NCBI GenBank assembly: GCA_949316235.1
Contig: OX438743.1
Location: 22,379,771 to 22,443,770, forward strand
Length of the DNA stretch: 64,000 bases
From: Oegoconia quadripuncta
Lineage: Eukaryota; Arthropoda; Insecta; Lepidoptera; Autostichidae
Reading direction: 5' to 3'
The notes under the pieces are model-generated. The model was given only the letters and a program-made list of their open reading frames with translations, was not told where the DNA came from and did no database searches. A program made the translations under genes and the position numbers. This document shows positions 41,221 to 51,329 of this stretch, piece by piece (the stretch's first letter is position 1; every line of letters starts with the position of its first letter).

Positions 41221-41590
41221 CTTATTCAGGGTAGATTATTATCTAAACAGTTAAACAAATTAAAGTCCTCGTATACTGTGTTAATATTATCCGTATTTCA
41301 ATTCGTCTGATTGTGTTAAACTCTAGCTTACTATGAAAAATTAAAAGAATATTTCCTATTATTTGTAATATGTTTTATATAAAAATTTGTATATTGTAAA
41401 ATGTAGATAAAAATAAGTATATAGTGTAAGTGTGTTAGTAGCTACCAAATGTCATGATTTCATTTAGATTGTAGATCTAACTCAGAATTTACATAGAATA
41501 TAATGTGTAATGAATTCTCTCTAATATAATATCGTTTTATCTAAGGGGTGAGGTGTGCGCCGGGAGACAGCACGATATCAGATGGCCGAA
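41221..41590 (+). other. 3' untranslated region of the LTR element
   Basis: AT-rich, with a purine-rich patch AAGGGGTGAGG at about 41543 and CGGGAGACAG shortly before the LTR. No clean polypurine tract directly abuts 41591. Confidence 0.6.
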
Positions 41591-41881
41591 TGTCATGATT
41601 TTTGCCATGTTTTTCAAAATATAAAGTCGCACCATTGGTAGCTGTTGTTTCCTGACGTCACTTCCGAACGAGTTTGGTTGGGGAAGTGGGAAAATGGTAG
41701 GGGTGTAGGCTTGGGCTATGCCGTGATTAGGGCGGTGGATTCATTCTGGTGCGATGCGCTGAGGTGTTAAGACCTGGAGTTGAATTTATGTCCGACAGTG
41801 TGAAGTTTATAATATTATAAGTACTGTGAATAAGTAAATGTTAATATAAGTGTTGATTGAAGAGAACGTGGTTTTATTTTA
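41591..41881 (+). repeat. 3' LTR (291 bp)
   Basis: Same length and ends as the 5' LTR; one base difference. Followed by GGAG (41882-41885). Confidence 0.93.
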
Positions 41882-41885
41882 GGAG

Positions 41886-42146
41886 AGTCGCCTATGCTTT
41901 CTTTGGTGGCAGCAACTACTCTGCAGGGGGGGACTGCAACACTGCTGAATCCCTACCCTTTCATCACAATACTGTGGTTCTCGATTCTATGTATGCTTGT
42001 GTTTTCTCTTTTGTTATGAATTTATTATTATTATAATGCGGAATATAGGCCTCCCCCATAGAACCCAGAGCGACCAGTTGGAAGCGGCCATCATCCAGCA
42101 ATTTCCCGTGACCTCTAACAATTCGACTGTCCACCTTGCGAGTGGA
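41886..42146. other. LINE-like flank, unassigned
   Basis: GCGGAATATAGGCCTCCCCC and CGACCAGTTGGAAGCGGCC look like a retrotransposon remnant. No intact frame. Confidence 0.35.
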
Positions 42147-42468
42147 TTTTTTTTTTATCCACAACGGGTTAGAATCACACCTGATGTTAAGTGAAGATGA
42201 GGCCAAAGGTGGTAGCGTACCTACTGACCCGGAAACCCCATCTTAGTTGGGGGACTGGCTATCTTATCTCTGACAACGGGAACACAACAATGCATTAACA
42301 TTGCTGTTTGGCGGCAGATTTAGATAAGATGGTGGTAGCTAGCCCGGCGGACATTTAATATGCCCTACCACCAACCAAACCGAGTATTAAATATGTACCC
42401 CGCTGGGGATCGAATCCGCGACCTCCGAAACGTAAACCCAATGTTGTTTACATTGAGCCACGGAGGCT
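42147..42468 (-). mobile_element. SINE family A, full length
   Basis: T run, CCACAACGGGTTAG, body, and head GGGATCGAATCCGCGACC with TTTACATTGAGCCACGG. It has a small deletion near the tail. Confidence 0.88.
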
Positions 42469-42560
42469 ATCAGGTCCCTGCCCACTGCCAACTGCTAATC
42501 CGCTGGGCTATCTCAATGACTTTCGTTCGCATATGGATTTCTTCATTCCTGATTACCAAG
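42469..42560 (-). pseudogene. LINE RT C-terminal fragment
   Basis: Reverse frame reads RNEEIHMRTKVIEIAQRISS then WQWAGT, like the R.EEIRRRTK..DIAQRI..LKWQWAGH stretch near the end of a common lepidopteran LINE pol. A sister fragment is at 63347-63412; both abut a SINE A. Confidence 0.65.
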
Positions 42561-42629
42561 TGTAATAAAACAATTATGTGGGTAGAAGATGATACTTATA
42601 GTTTTAATTTGAGGGTATGGTTCATACCG

Positions 42630-42750
42630 CAGTTTTAACCTAACCTAAACCAATAACTATAGGACCGATTCGGTTCTGGCACTTCGCCGGCCGCTGCGGC
42701 TCGTGCGTCGTCGTTGGTCACAGTTCTAACCTAACCTAAACCTATTGTTT
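42630..42750. repeat. Duplicated CCTAACCTAAACC flanking a GC-rich core
   Basis: TTAACCTAACCTAAACC at about 42637 and TCTAACCTAACCTAAACC at about 42726 surround GCCGGCCGCTGCGGC. The words resemble the insect telomere unit TTAGG, but there are only two each. Confidence 0.5.
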
Positions 42751-43680
42751 TTTATCATAACGCTTTTATCCCTAAACATAATTACCATAAAGATATGACT
42801 TTGAATAATAGTGTAAAAAATGGTTATGTTCAGAAAATATAGGAAAACAAATAAAAGTATAATAGATGTTGCAATTTGACATTATGAAATTGAATGCTTC
42901 GGAATTATGAACATTAGAGACAGAGTAGTTAGGAATTGTGATTGTTAGGATGAAAAATGTTAGGAAGAACATTTTCGGATTTCCAATTATCGGAGTTGAA
43001 AATTTAGGTGAACTTTGGCGCACCCGCTGTATACACCTGCAGACTACTCTGCGGTAGCGTATGGCGACGTTCAACAAAATTCTCTGTAGTCTAACATACT
43101 CACGTAATTAAAACAACTATTGAAGTCGAATGTTGTGTGTTTGTTATACATAAGTGTCCGATACCACGACTCAACTAGTATTACATTTACAATTAAGTAT
43201 TATTGTGTAGATTTTATATGCTTTAATGTGCCATTTGAATTAATAAATATATTTGATTTGACTCGACACTGGCAGAAATAAAGCCTAAATAGCCTGATAA
43301 TAGACAATAGTAGGAAGAAAAGAAGAAGACGACACGATACTTATCTGAAATCTTCCCATTGTACGGATAATTTGTTACTCTGTGGTCATACAGTCTGTCA
43401 GTGTCTACTAATAAAGCTTTTGATAACACAGTGCGCGCGCAATCTGGCGTAAACTAGAATGTGCCGAGTGGAATGTAAACACAATAATTAAACCGTAATG
43501 TCTGTCACTGTGACATCAACAATGGCTGTTATCAACTAGTTGCATACGGTTGCTGTACTTGTCTTGGGCAAACGGCACGTACTTGTGGTACTGAGTGTGG
43601 ATGGGTATCACTCTATCATAGGTAATAACTATATAAATATACCGCATGATTTTTTTTACCGTAAGGAAAAAATAGGGCGT
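42751..43680. other. No gene recognised
   Basis: AT-rich. At 43650-43690 a TTTACCGTAAGGAAAAAATA motif recurs at about 57025 and, in reverse, at about 13270. Confidence 0.4.
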
Positions 43681-43684
43681 ATTA

Positions 43685-44330
43685 GGTAAGTCAGTCAAAT
43701 ATGCTTTATTTTGTAGGTACACAGAGTACACTTAAAATAGTCAATTTTACATTTTTTAAGCCACTGCTTGTTCAAAATGCAATTTTCCCCTGAGAAGTAC
43801 AAGCAAGAAACTCGAAGGGTTGCTCTTTTAAAATCAGGCTTTGATTTTACATAAAGGTTTTTATATTTCATTATTAATTGTGAAATAGCCTGGCATGCGA
43901 ACGATCTGATTATGTCCAGGGATGATTATCATCTAAATAATAATAATAAATATCCTTAGACATACACACATCGCCATCTAGTTCCAAAGTAAGCAACTAT
44001 AGGCTTGTGTTGTGGATACCAGATGGTTGATAAACTACATATTATATATTTGTTTTTTTTTTTTTGTAAATAAATACTTTTTATAAATGAAAACATCCAT
44101 AACTCGGGTACACATGTCCGTATTCATCACACAAACATATGCCCCTAGCGGGATTCGAACCCGCAACCTTTTGGTATAGTGATCAGAGTTGCTAACCATT
44201 ACACCAAATAGTCTGATATTTATGCTAATTGACTTATTAGAAATGCAAATATGCTTTGTTAATAAGTTTCTGTTTTAGAGTATCTTTAAATTTATTGAGA
44301 CGAAGATTTTGTATATCAACTGGAACCGTA
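43685..44330 (-). mobile_element. LINE 3' UTR split by SINE B
   Basis: CTTTATTTTGTAGGTACACAG, TTTTCCCCTGAGAAGTACAAG and AATTGTGAAATAGCCTGG match 22758-23149. It continues after the SINE as AGTTTCTGTTTTAGAG and AAATTTATTGAGACGAAG. Confidence 0.75.
43944..44215 (-). mobile_element. SINE family B inserted in LINE
   Basis: Reverse full copy from AATATCCTTAGACATACAC to GGGATTCGAACCCGCAACC and CACCAAATAG. Confidence 0.88.
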
Positions 44331-44439
44331 TTGAAAATTAAGTGAAATAGAAGTCATTGGCAGAGGTAGTTTAATTTCGACGACGCACTCACCGACATCG
44401 ACGCACTCACCGGTACGCGAAAATGGCACAACGCTTCGA

Positions 44440-44890
44440 TGATGAAAACTTACACCAATCATGCCTGTACTATGGATACTAGATAACGGATAAACATACA
44501 TAAAATATATTTAAATAAACATCTATGAGTCGGGAATAAATCAATCAATCAAGCACACTTTGCTGCACAAAACAATATAAGAACACACCTTGTTTGTATA
44601 CCTTTTATTGAACTTCATAATATATAATTACTATAACTACCAAATTTTAAATTAAGTTCAAATGCGGACTTATCCCAGTCACCCTTGGTATATGCCAAAG
44701 AACAGATTGGGCGTACACAAAGCAAACAACACTTAATAAATACAATTTCCAAATTGAACCGGTCTTGTCACTTTTAAGAGTTTGCTACCATACCATAAAT
44801 GTTCGTATTCATCACACCATTAACCCTCGCGGGATTCGAACCAGTAACCGTTGGTTTCGCTGACAGGTTCACTATCCACTACAATTGGTA
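44440..44890 (-). mobile_element. SINE family C interrupted by LINE fragment
   Basis: Tail half at 44440-44537 and head half at 44796-44890 (GGGATTCGAACCAGTAACCG, CACTATCCACTACAATTGG). The interior begins TCAATCAATCAAGCACAC; ATAAA is repeated at the joints. Confidence 0.8.
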
Positions 44891-44919
44891 GTCTATGTAA
44901 TATATCTAAACTATGAATC

Positions 44920-45195
44920 GAACATTCCCGAGTTATGGATGTTTTTTATTTATTGTATTCTTTCTTTATTGCACATAAAAAACATGTTGACAATCAGTCG
45001 GAAATATTGTACAAAGGTGAGCTTATCTCTAATAGAGATCTCTTCCAGCCAACCTCAGTGGTGGTTAGAGCATTTATGTAGTTATTTACAAAAAAAAAAT
45101 GTAGTTTATCAACTATCTGGTATCCATAATACAAGCCTAGTTGTTAGTGTGGAACTAGACGGCGCTGTGTGTATGTGCAAAGACAAAACCCCCGA
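44920..45195 (+). mobile_element. SINE family B remnant split by LINE tail
   Basis: Core CATTCCCGAGTTATGGATG at 44922 and tail at 45079-45190 (AACTATCTGGTATCC, GGAACTAGACGGCGCTG). 44955-45078 is an inserted retrotransposon tail (TTTATTGCACATAAAAAAC). Confidence 0.7.
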
Positions 45196-45680
45196 GATAA
45201 CAAAGAGGTGTGTCAGGATAGCAAACCTAAAGTCTGCGTGGTCTCTGCCTAGATACAAATGCAGCCTTCGTAAGACTAAAGGGGTGTAAATCTGAAAATG
45301 GTCTATAATAATTTACGAGTAGACAAGCCTTAGGGCAGTTTTAAGCGTATCTGGTGCAGTGTGTCAGTAAGGAGGATGGTCAGTAGTGGACTTGGAAAAT
45401 GGCTGTGGATGATGGGTCTTAAGGTAATTGATAGTACTCTTTGCAAATCGAAAACGAATAGCGAACACGACTCCCATTACCAGCTGATGTAGTTTTATTG
45501 ATAATTCACAAGTTATTATTAGACTATTGTGCATTTAACAGTGCCAAATATGGCAGTGTGTCGACGCATGCGCGTTAATAGCATTAACACATGATCTGGG
45601 ATCACGTAACGGTGAGCGTCTCGTGACAATCTAAGCCAATTATTGCCAAGCGCGATTTCCGGTTAGCGCGGCTTGTAGAC
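45196..45680. other. No gene recognised
   Basis: Short unsupported frames only. Confidence 0.4.
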
Positions 45681-45689
45681 GAATGTGAA

Positions 45690-45960
45690 TAAAAATATTA
45701 AATTTTACTCGACTGCCCCGGAAAAAGAGGGTTATGTTTATAGGTATCTCACGCTCGACATAAACGTTTATAACCCCTGTTATGCTACTAGTGCTGCCCC
45801 TGTAGCAGATGTCGTTTGTCGCTCGCGACGTAGGAGTAAGAGTGGGATAGTTGTATATTTTATCCAAGTGCATGAGCAGGACAAATATTATCTCGCTGAA
45901 CATAAACGTTTATCGCGCTAGTCATGCTACGGGGGCTCGTGTAACAATTTCTCACCTAAT
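45690..45960. repeat. Dispersed repeat (CATAAACGTTTAT type)
   Basis: ACATAAACGTTTATAACCCC, GGAGTAAGAGTGGGATAGTTG, AGGACAAATATTATC. An inverted relative lies at 59930-60070. TE class unknown. Confidence 0.55.
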
Positions 45961-46571
45961 TCAGGCCCCGGGATAATCACTGAGGATATGGTGTTGTTAG
46001 ATGCGCCTTATCATAAAAAATTCAAGATGGCGGCCCCAAAATCCTCCTCTTGTTATTAAAATAACAAATATTCAAACATTTAAAAAGTCGTTTGCCTGAG
46101 TGATAAATAAATTATTTATGTTTATTTGCAATAAGAGAAAGTTACAGTAACTATTTAAGTGTTACAGGCTACATGAGATAAGTCAAAAATCTACATACAT
46201 AATGATGGACCACAAGTATCCCTAACAGCATTTTGTGTTGGCATTTGGTTGGGCCACGTGCATCTCGTTAGTTGGGTAACGATTAGATTTGGCCATCTTT
46301 TTGAGGTAGGGCCAACAACAAAGGGCCGTCGTAGAATTTCCTACTGAGGGCCATTGGTCGTTTTGCATTGTGGGGCCTTCTTACACAATATTGATAGTTA
46401 CCCTACAGTTGGCAAACGGTTGGGGTTTGGTTTGGTTTTTAGTGTAGTATTCCGGTATCCCAGCAGTGGGACAAATACAATTAGAAATGAAAAATGTTAT
46501 TACAATAAATCTCTTTTATTAAACAACAATTACAAACTGTTACTTAAAATTGGAAAGAATTGAACAATTAA

Positions 46572-46939
46572 GAGCCTGAAGTGATCTAACTAGCGCCACT
46601 AGTAGGTATTATTTAATCATTTCGAATTTATATAACTTTCTAAAGAACCGGCTCAGTTCAGCTAACCTAAAATACCTACGTCCACTATTTATTAAATGAG
46701 TGTGCATTGCGTATCGTACTTTTTTGTAGTTACTAAATGGGTGTATACAAAAAGTGGTTACTTTTGATTTGTACCTATATAGTGACTATAGCAAGCAATA
46801 ATGACGAATAAATACTTATTCATAAAAAGAAGACGTATTTTTGGGTTAGCTTGACTGAGCCGGTTTTTTGGCAAGTTATATAAATTCGAAATTATTAAAT
46901 AAAATCTACTGGTGGCGCTAGTTAGCTCACTTCAGCCTC
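46572..46939. mobile_element. MITE with about 110-bp inverted arms
   Basis: Left GAGCCTGAAGTGATCTAAC, CTAGCGCCACTAGTAGG, AACCGGCTCAGTTCAGC. Right, complementary GCTTGACTGAGCCGG, CTGGTGGCGCTAGTTAG, TCACTTCAGCCTC. Flanked by TTAA on the left and TTAT on the right. No coding capacity. Confidence 0.75.
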
Positions 46940-46943
46940 TTAT

Positions 46944-47620
46944 GTACAGACAAAAATATTTTTAATAAGCCACCTTAATAAAATTATACAAATGTTAAAT
47001 CTTTTTAGAAGAAAATATCTCTAAAAACTTAAATCTTTTCCATTTTCATTAAATCAACGAATAAATCTAAATTTAAGAGGTATAATCTGCAAAACTAGTG
47101 CCCGCCTAGTTTATTTTATTTTTATAAATTCTTAAAAGTTAAATAGGTACGTCTAATAAATACCTAAATATCATGTATATATGATATATACTATGTTACT
47201 TTTATGAATTGTTATAAAATATGTTTATCCAATTGCTTTGGAACTTATGGTATGTGTGTGACTGGAGATACAAATAAACGATCTATCTATCTATCTATCT
47301 ATCTATCATATATTTACTATTTTTATAATGCATGATGAATCGTCATGCTTGTATCTAACAGATAGACAGAAAACATTACAGACATGCGTTCTAAAAATAG
47401 TAAATATATTTGTAAGAATTTAGACTTATTGTCTTTAATTCAAATATGAAGAAATAATTTAGCTAAAATATACCCCTTAATCTATTTAATGACTTAGCGT
47501 CATATTAACAAATGGCAAACATACAAATGTTTCATTTTCATTAAAATTAGGTAGAAGTAAACATTTTTTATCCAAAATGGATGAACAGATATAAACATTT
47601 TTGGAACGACAAACCTTATA
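46944..47620. other. Unassigned CACTA interior with (ATCT)n run
   Basis: AT-rich. A retrotransposon-like tail GAGATACAAATAAACG precedes (ATCT)n at 47279-47308. No gene. Confidence 0.4.
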
Positions 47621-47622
47621 TA

Positions 47623-48843
47623 CAGGGCGTCCCAAAGTTATGGGACATGAAGGGGAAGTACCTTAAATATCGTAGATAGTGAATTTTGCTCAAAGAAGAC
47701 TTTATGTTATTTTTAAAAGTTAGTAATTCTGCATTCATAGATTTTCTAAAAATTATTTGCTTCGGCTGGGAATCGAACCGACTCAAATGTGAAAAAAAAA
47801 ACACCCTACTTTTATGATGCCAATCGAAAGAATAGCTAAAAAATAATAACTCTGCCTAAGTAACATAGTATTTTAAAAGAAAGGAACAACGTGAAATTAA
47901 TCATTTTAATCAAATAAAAAACATACATGAAACTGCCGTAGTCAATTAAGTAGGTATTTTTTTGTAAATTAATTAATTAAATGCTCAAAATGTGATCCCT
48001 CTTGTCTTACGCAAATCGCCAATCTTTTAATGAGCCCGCTGCCTGTTGATTTTCTAATCATTTTATGGTGAACACTCGATGTGATATGGCACAATTCTGT
48101 TTGCAACTCGCCTACGTTCTCGTATCGCTTTTTGTATAGCATATCTTTCACGTATCCCCAAAAGAAGAAATCTAATGGTGTGAGGTCCGGGGATCTGGCC
48201 GGCCATCTAATCGGTCCATTTGTACCAATCCATGTAGGAAAACATTCATTTAGAAAATCTGCTGCTCTCCGACTATTATGAGCCGGAGCTCCATCTTGTT
48301 GGAAAATTAAGTTTTCTTGCTCCGCCGCGGAATGGTTTCTTATCTTATCCCTTAAAATTTGAAGTATTCCTAAATACTTTTCTGTGTTCAAATACAAGTT
48401 TTATCATTTCATCTACACGTGCACTTATAATAAGGAAAACTATGTTAGTACCTATTTTATGAAGTGGGTACTTATTTACGAATAATCAATGCTATCTTTG
48501 GAATGATAATATCGCTACTTTTCGAACGTCGTCGGCAATAAATAACTTTCTTGAAATTTGACTCAATCATTTTATGTTGTTCCTTTCTTTTAAAATACTA
48601 TGTTACTTAGGCAGAGTTATTATTTTTTAGCTATTCTTTCGATTGGCATCATAAAAGTAGGGTGTTTTTTTTTTCACATTTAAGTCGGTTCGATTCCCAG
48701 CCGAAGCAAGTAATTTTTAGAAAATCTATGAATGCAGAATTACTAACTTTTAAAAATAACATAAAGTCTTCTTTGAGCAAAATTCACTATCTACAATATT
48801 TAAGGTACTTCCCCTTCATGTCCCATAACTTTGGGACGCCCTG
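47623..48843 (-). mobile_element. mariner/Tc1-like element with about 268-bp inverted repeats
   Basis: Ends CAGGGCGTCCCAAAGTTATG and the complement, flanked by TA on both sides. The inverted arms extend to about 47890 and 48577. The centre codes for a truncated transposase. It lies inside the CACTA-like element. Confidence 0.85.
47969..48397 (-). pseudogene. mariner-type transposase, C-terminal half
   Basis: 142 codons. IFQQDGAPAHNSRRAADFLN carries the second catalytic Asp and WPARSPDLTPLDFFFWGYVK the third-residue region of the DDE/D family. The N-terminal DNA-binding domain and first Asp are missing: 48398-48576 has no continuation. The full-length family is about 340-350 residues, so the protein should be inactive. 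Cut-and-paste transposition is the family role. Confidence 0.85.
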
Positions 48844-48928
48844 TATACCTAGGCGACTACTTTCAATAGGTACTTTGTAATAGTCAGTTTTATCCACAAA
48901 ACAATCACAACCCAATTTAAATAAGGTA

Positions 48929-49899
48929 CTAGGTATCAGAAATCTTTTCAATGGCTTTTATCCTAACAATATCACCATCTTTGGTATTGAAGCATGAATT
49001 AACACTAACATTGCAATTATTATCTAAAATTACCTTATGAATTACATTCTTCTTTTTGACTACAGTTGATAATTGAGACCTTTCACTGATACATTTCAAT
49101 TCGCCCATTCGTTTGGCTACTTGTTCTAATGGGTGGTTATGCGATTGAACCATTTTTTTAATTTTAGTCATAAAATTTTCAAAAGGAAAAGCGGAAAAGT
49201 TGTCTAGCTTTCCAAAGTTTTCAACGTCTGATGTAAGATGTAAAAGATTGTGAAAATTGTACACAAGAAATTCTTTCGTATATAAAATTGGTACGTTACG
49301 AACAAAACAATGCAATAAGTTATTTGCGTAATCTCGCCATTCAAATTCGGCACACAAATCACCACATAATATATAAATTGAACAATGCAGTGTTAAAAAA
49401 TGTTCAAACAATTTTTTTGATAAGATGTTGGATAAAACTACAGGGCCGAGGTATAAAAGGAAAGATCTAAGTTCTGTAGCCTTCCAATATTTAAATAACT
49501 GTATAGGCCGAGGTCGTCTTGAAAACTCCGTAGGGTAATTGTTTTTACTAATTTGTAGCAATCTCTCTGATATTTGAGTCACTTTAAGTGCGTTCAACTT
49601 ACATGCTTTTGGTCCCTTTTCAATCCAACTACGGATCAACTTTTTCACTACTCCTAAGCACACTAAATGCATGTAAACCAAAGGTACCTGCGTCACTAAT
49701 CCAATTTCAAGATTTGTAAGTACAGTCTTTGTTAACTGATGGTCTTCATACTGTTCGTTGTGAAAGGCATGATCGGTTCTAAGATTTAAGTTTGATTCAT
49801 ATTGCCATGTAGTCCTGCCGATATAAATACCTTCTTGGGTACATTTTGTGTAGGTACATTTTGTGAGGCGGCCACAGGCATTGTCTTTTCCTTGGAGTT
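48929..49899 (-). pseudogene. tnp2-like (CACTA) transposase C-terminal region
   Basis: Open from a stop at 49900-49902 to the terminator at 48929. Upstream part: CGRLTKCTYTKCTQEGIYIG (Cys-rich), LRTDHAFHNEQYEDHQLT. Main part from Met at 49696 (255 codons): VYMHLVCLGVVKKLI, YWKATELRSFLLYLGPVVL, YNFHNLLHLTSDVENFG and FSAFPFENFMTKIK. This order is typical of the C-terminal domain of EnSpm/tnp2-type transposases widespread in insects and cnidarians (recalled, not searched). The catalytic N-terminal part is absent, so it is a fragment or the last exon. Confidence 0.65.
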
Positions 49900-49974
49900 A
49901 ACCATTCTTCACGGATGATGCCTACACTGGAATCTTCGAATTCAACCACCTTAAACATCTAAATAAATATTCAA

Positions 49975-50165
49975 TTCCGCCAAAAATACAGACACGAGCA
50001 CGAGTGGTGAGAGCGAGCGAACACAAAGTGAAAACAAAATGGTGGCCGACCAACCGACCGCCCTCCGCCGCCCGCCGCCGCTCGTGTCTGACCCCCCCCC
50101 CCACATCCTTCTGCCCCTCACGCTAAATCACCGCGCGCTCCAGTGTCACCAGCGCGCACGCAACG
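49975..50165. promoter_or_regulatory. GC-rich island upstream of transposase fragment
   Basis: CCGCCCTCCGCCGCCCGCCG, a C run at 50091-50101 and CACCGCGCGCTCC in otherwise AT-rich DNA, lying on the 5' side of the leftward transposase frame. It may be its promoter/5' exon or captured host sequence. Confidence 0.35.
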
Positions 50166-50584
50166 TTTTTCATTAAATATGAAATAAATGTAGTGTAGGC
50201 TAATTTCAAAGAAGCTGTCGTGTTTCTTATTAAATAAATAGGTAGATAATGATCTTTGTCTAAACAGTTGCATTGGCCCAACGTTGGTAATTTTTTGGGC
50301 GTTATGATAATATTTTACTGCATTTGGGCCAATGTTAGTTGATATCTAATAGGGCCTACGAAAAATACACTGCAGAAATGCCAACAGATTTTAACTAACG
50401 GTAGGAAGTAGTAGCATTGGCCCAACGTTGGTAAATGGTTGGACGTTATGATACTATTTTGCGGCATTGGGCCAATGTTAGTTTTATGTAGGCAATCTAA
50501 CTAACTATATCCCAACGGATTCCCCACTGTTGGCCAATGGATGCCAACATAAAATGCTACTAGGGATGTGAGCGATGCTTAAAA

Positions 50585-50718
50585 TATCCCAAAAACATTA
50601 CCCTCCTTCCTGGGGCGCAGTCGGGTAAAAATAAAATAATGTTTCTTTCAATAAAATTAAATATCCTCAATGTTTAAAATACTGTCGTTCCTCAACCACA
50701 GTCTAATACAACCTGTAT
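50585..50718. repeat. Dispersed repeat fragment
   Basis: AACATTACCCTCCTTCC, CGCAGTCGGGTAAAAATAAA and CGTTCCTCAACCACAGTC, as at 33520-33630 and, in part, 20615 and 21312. Confidence 0.55.
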
Positions 50719-50721
50719 AAG

Positions 50722-51054
50722 TTTTTTTTTATGCACAACGGTTTCGTACTTGACCTCAATCACACCTGATGTTAAGTGAAGATGAGGTCTAAAGGTGAAA
50801 GCGTACTGACCCGGAAACCCCAAGACATTTAGGGGACTGGCTATTTTATCTCTGACAACCGGAACACAACAATGCTATTAACATTGCTGCTTGGCGGCAG
50901 ATTTAGATAAGATGGTGGTAGCTAGCCAGGCGGACATTTAAAATGCCCTACCACCAACCAAACGGAGTACTTCAACATGTACCACGCTGGGGATCGAACC
51001 CGCGACCTCCGAATCGTAAACCCAATGTTGTTTACATTGAGCCACGGAGGCGGT
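50722..51054 (-). mobile_element. SINE family A, full length
   Basis: T run, ATGCACAACGGTTTCG, full body, and head GGGATCGAACCCGCGACC to GAGCCACGGAGGCGG. Confidence 0.92.
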
Positions 51055-51068
51055 TAAAAAGTTATATA

Positions 51069-51329
51069 CAGGGTGAAATTTAATTGGTGTAATTCCAGTC
51101 TACTGGTGACTCCACTTCTTATTACGAACAACTTTCCTTATGGAACCATGGTCGAATTGAGGCGAAAATTGTTGGATTCATACTAAAGGTGGTTGTAGAA
51201 TGGTTTACTTTGTATTGGTACGCGAATTTTTTTTGATCGAATTCAGCTATGAATCCTTAAGGAAAGTTGTTCGTCAACAGGAGTAGAATCTCCAGTAAAC
51301 AGGAATTACACGAATTCAATTTCACCTTG
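51069..51329. mobile_element. CAGGGTGAAA-type MITE, compact copy
   Basis: TA-CAGGGTGAAATTTAATTGG and GAATTCAATTTCACCTTG-TA. About 261 bp; the cleanest copy of this family here. Confidence 0.85.

Larger units (their letters stand above)
35182..41881 (+). mobile_element. Structurally complete Ty3/gypsy retrotransposon
   Basis: 6.7 kb: 291-bp LTRs (one difference seen), 4-bp duplications GGAG, a tRNA-Leu-like primer site at 35475-35487, a 1-kb structured leader, a single gag-pol frame (36523-41220) and a short 3' region. All pol domains are in gypsy order PR-RT-RH-IN, with no envelope gene. The near-identical LTRs and unbroken frame suggest recent insertion. The HMDHLGPF integrase motif and the primer site point, from memory, to the mdg3/micropia-type lineage. 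Confidence 0.92.
46218..50567. mobile_element. CACTA/EnSpm-like element with nested insertions
   Basis: Left end ATCCCTAACAGCATTTTGTG and right end, reverse complement ATCCCTAGTAGCATTTTATG, followed on both sides by TTGGCAT, form inverted termini. Flanking GT (or AT, depending on the exact edge) may be a 2-bp duplication. Subterminal copies of GGCCCAACGTTGG and GGGCCAATGTTAG cluster at 50275-50530, with weaker ones at 46240-46420. The body contains a tnp2-like transposase fragment, a MITE and a mariner-type element. It is dead or non-autonomous as it stands. Confidence 0.65.

Noticed and set aside
42630..42750. Interstitial telomere (TTAGG) block
   Set aside because: Only two CCTAA units at each place, duplicated with flanking words; more likely part of a repeat.
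47616..48880. 62- and 72-codon frames in the arms of the mariner-type element
   Set aside because: They are the same arm sequence read in the two inverted copies and include the terminal repeat itself.
49975..50165. Host gene CpG-island promoter
   Set aside because: It lies inside the CACTA-like element and next to its transposase. Kept only as a low-confidence regulatory note.
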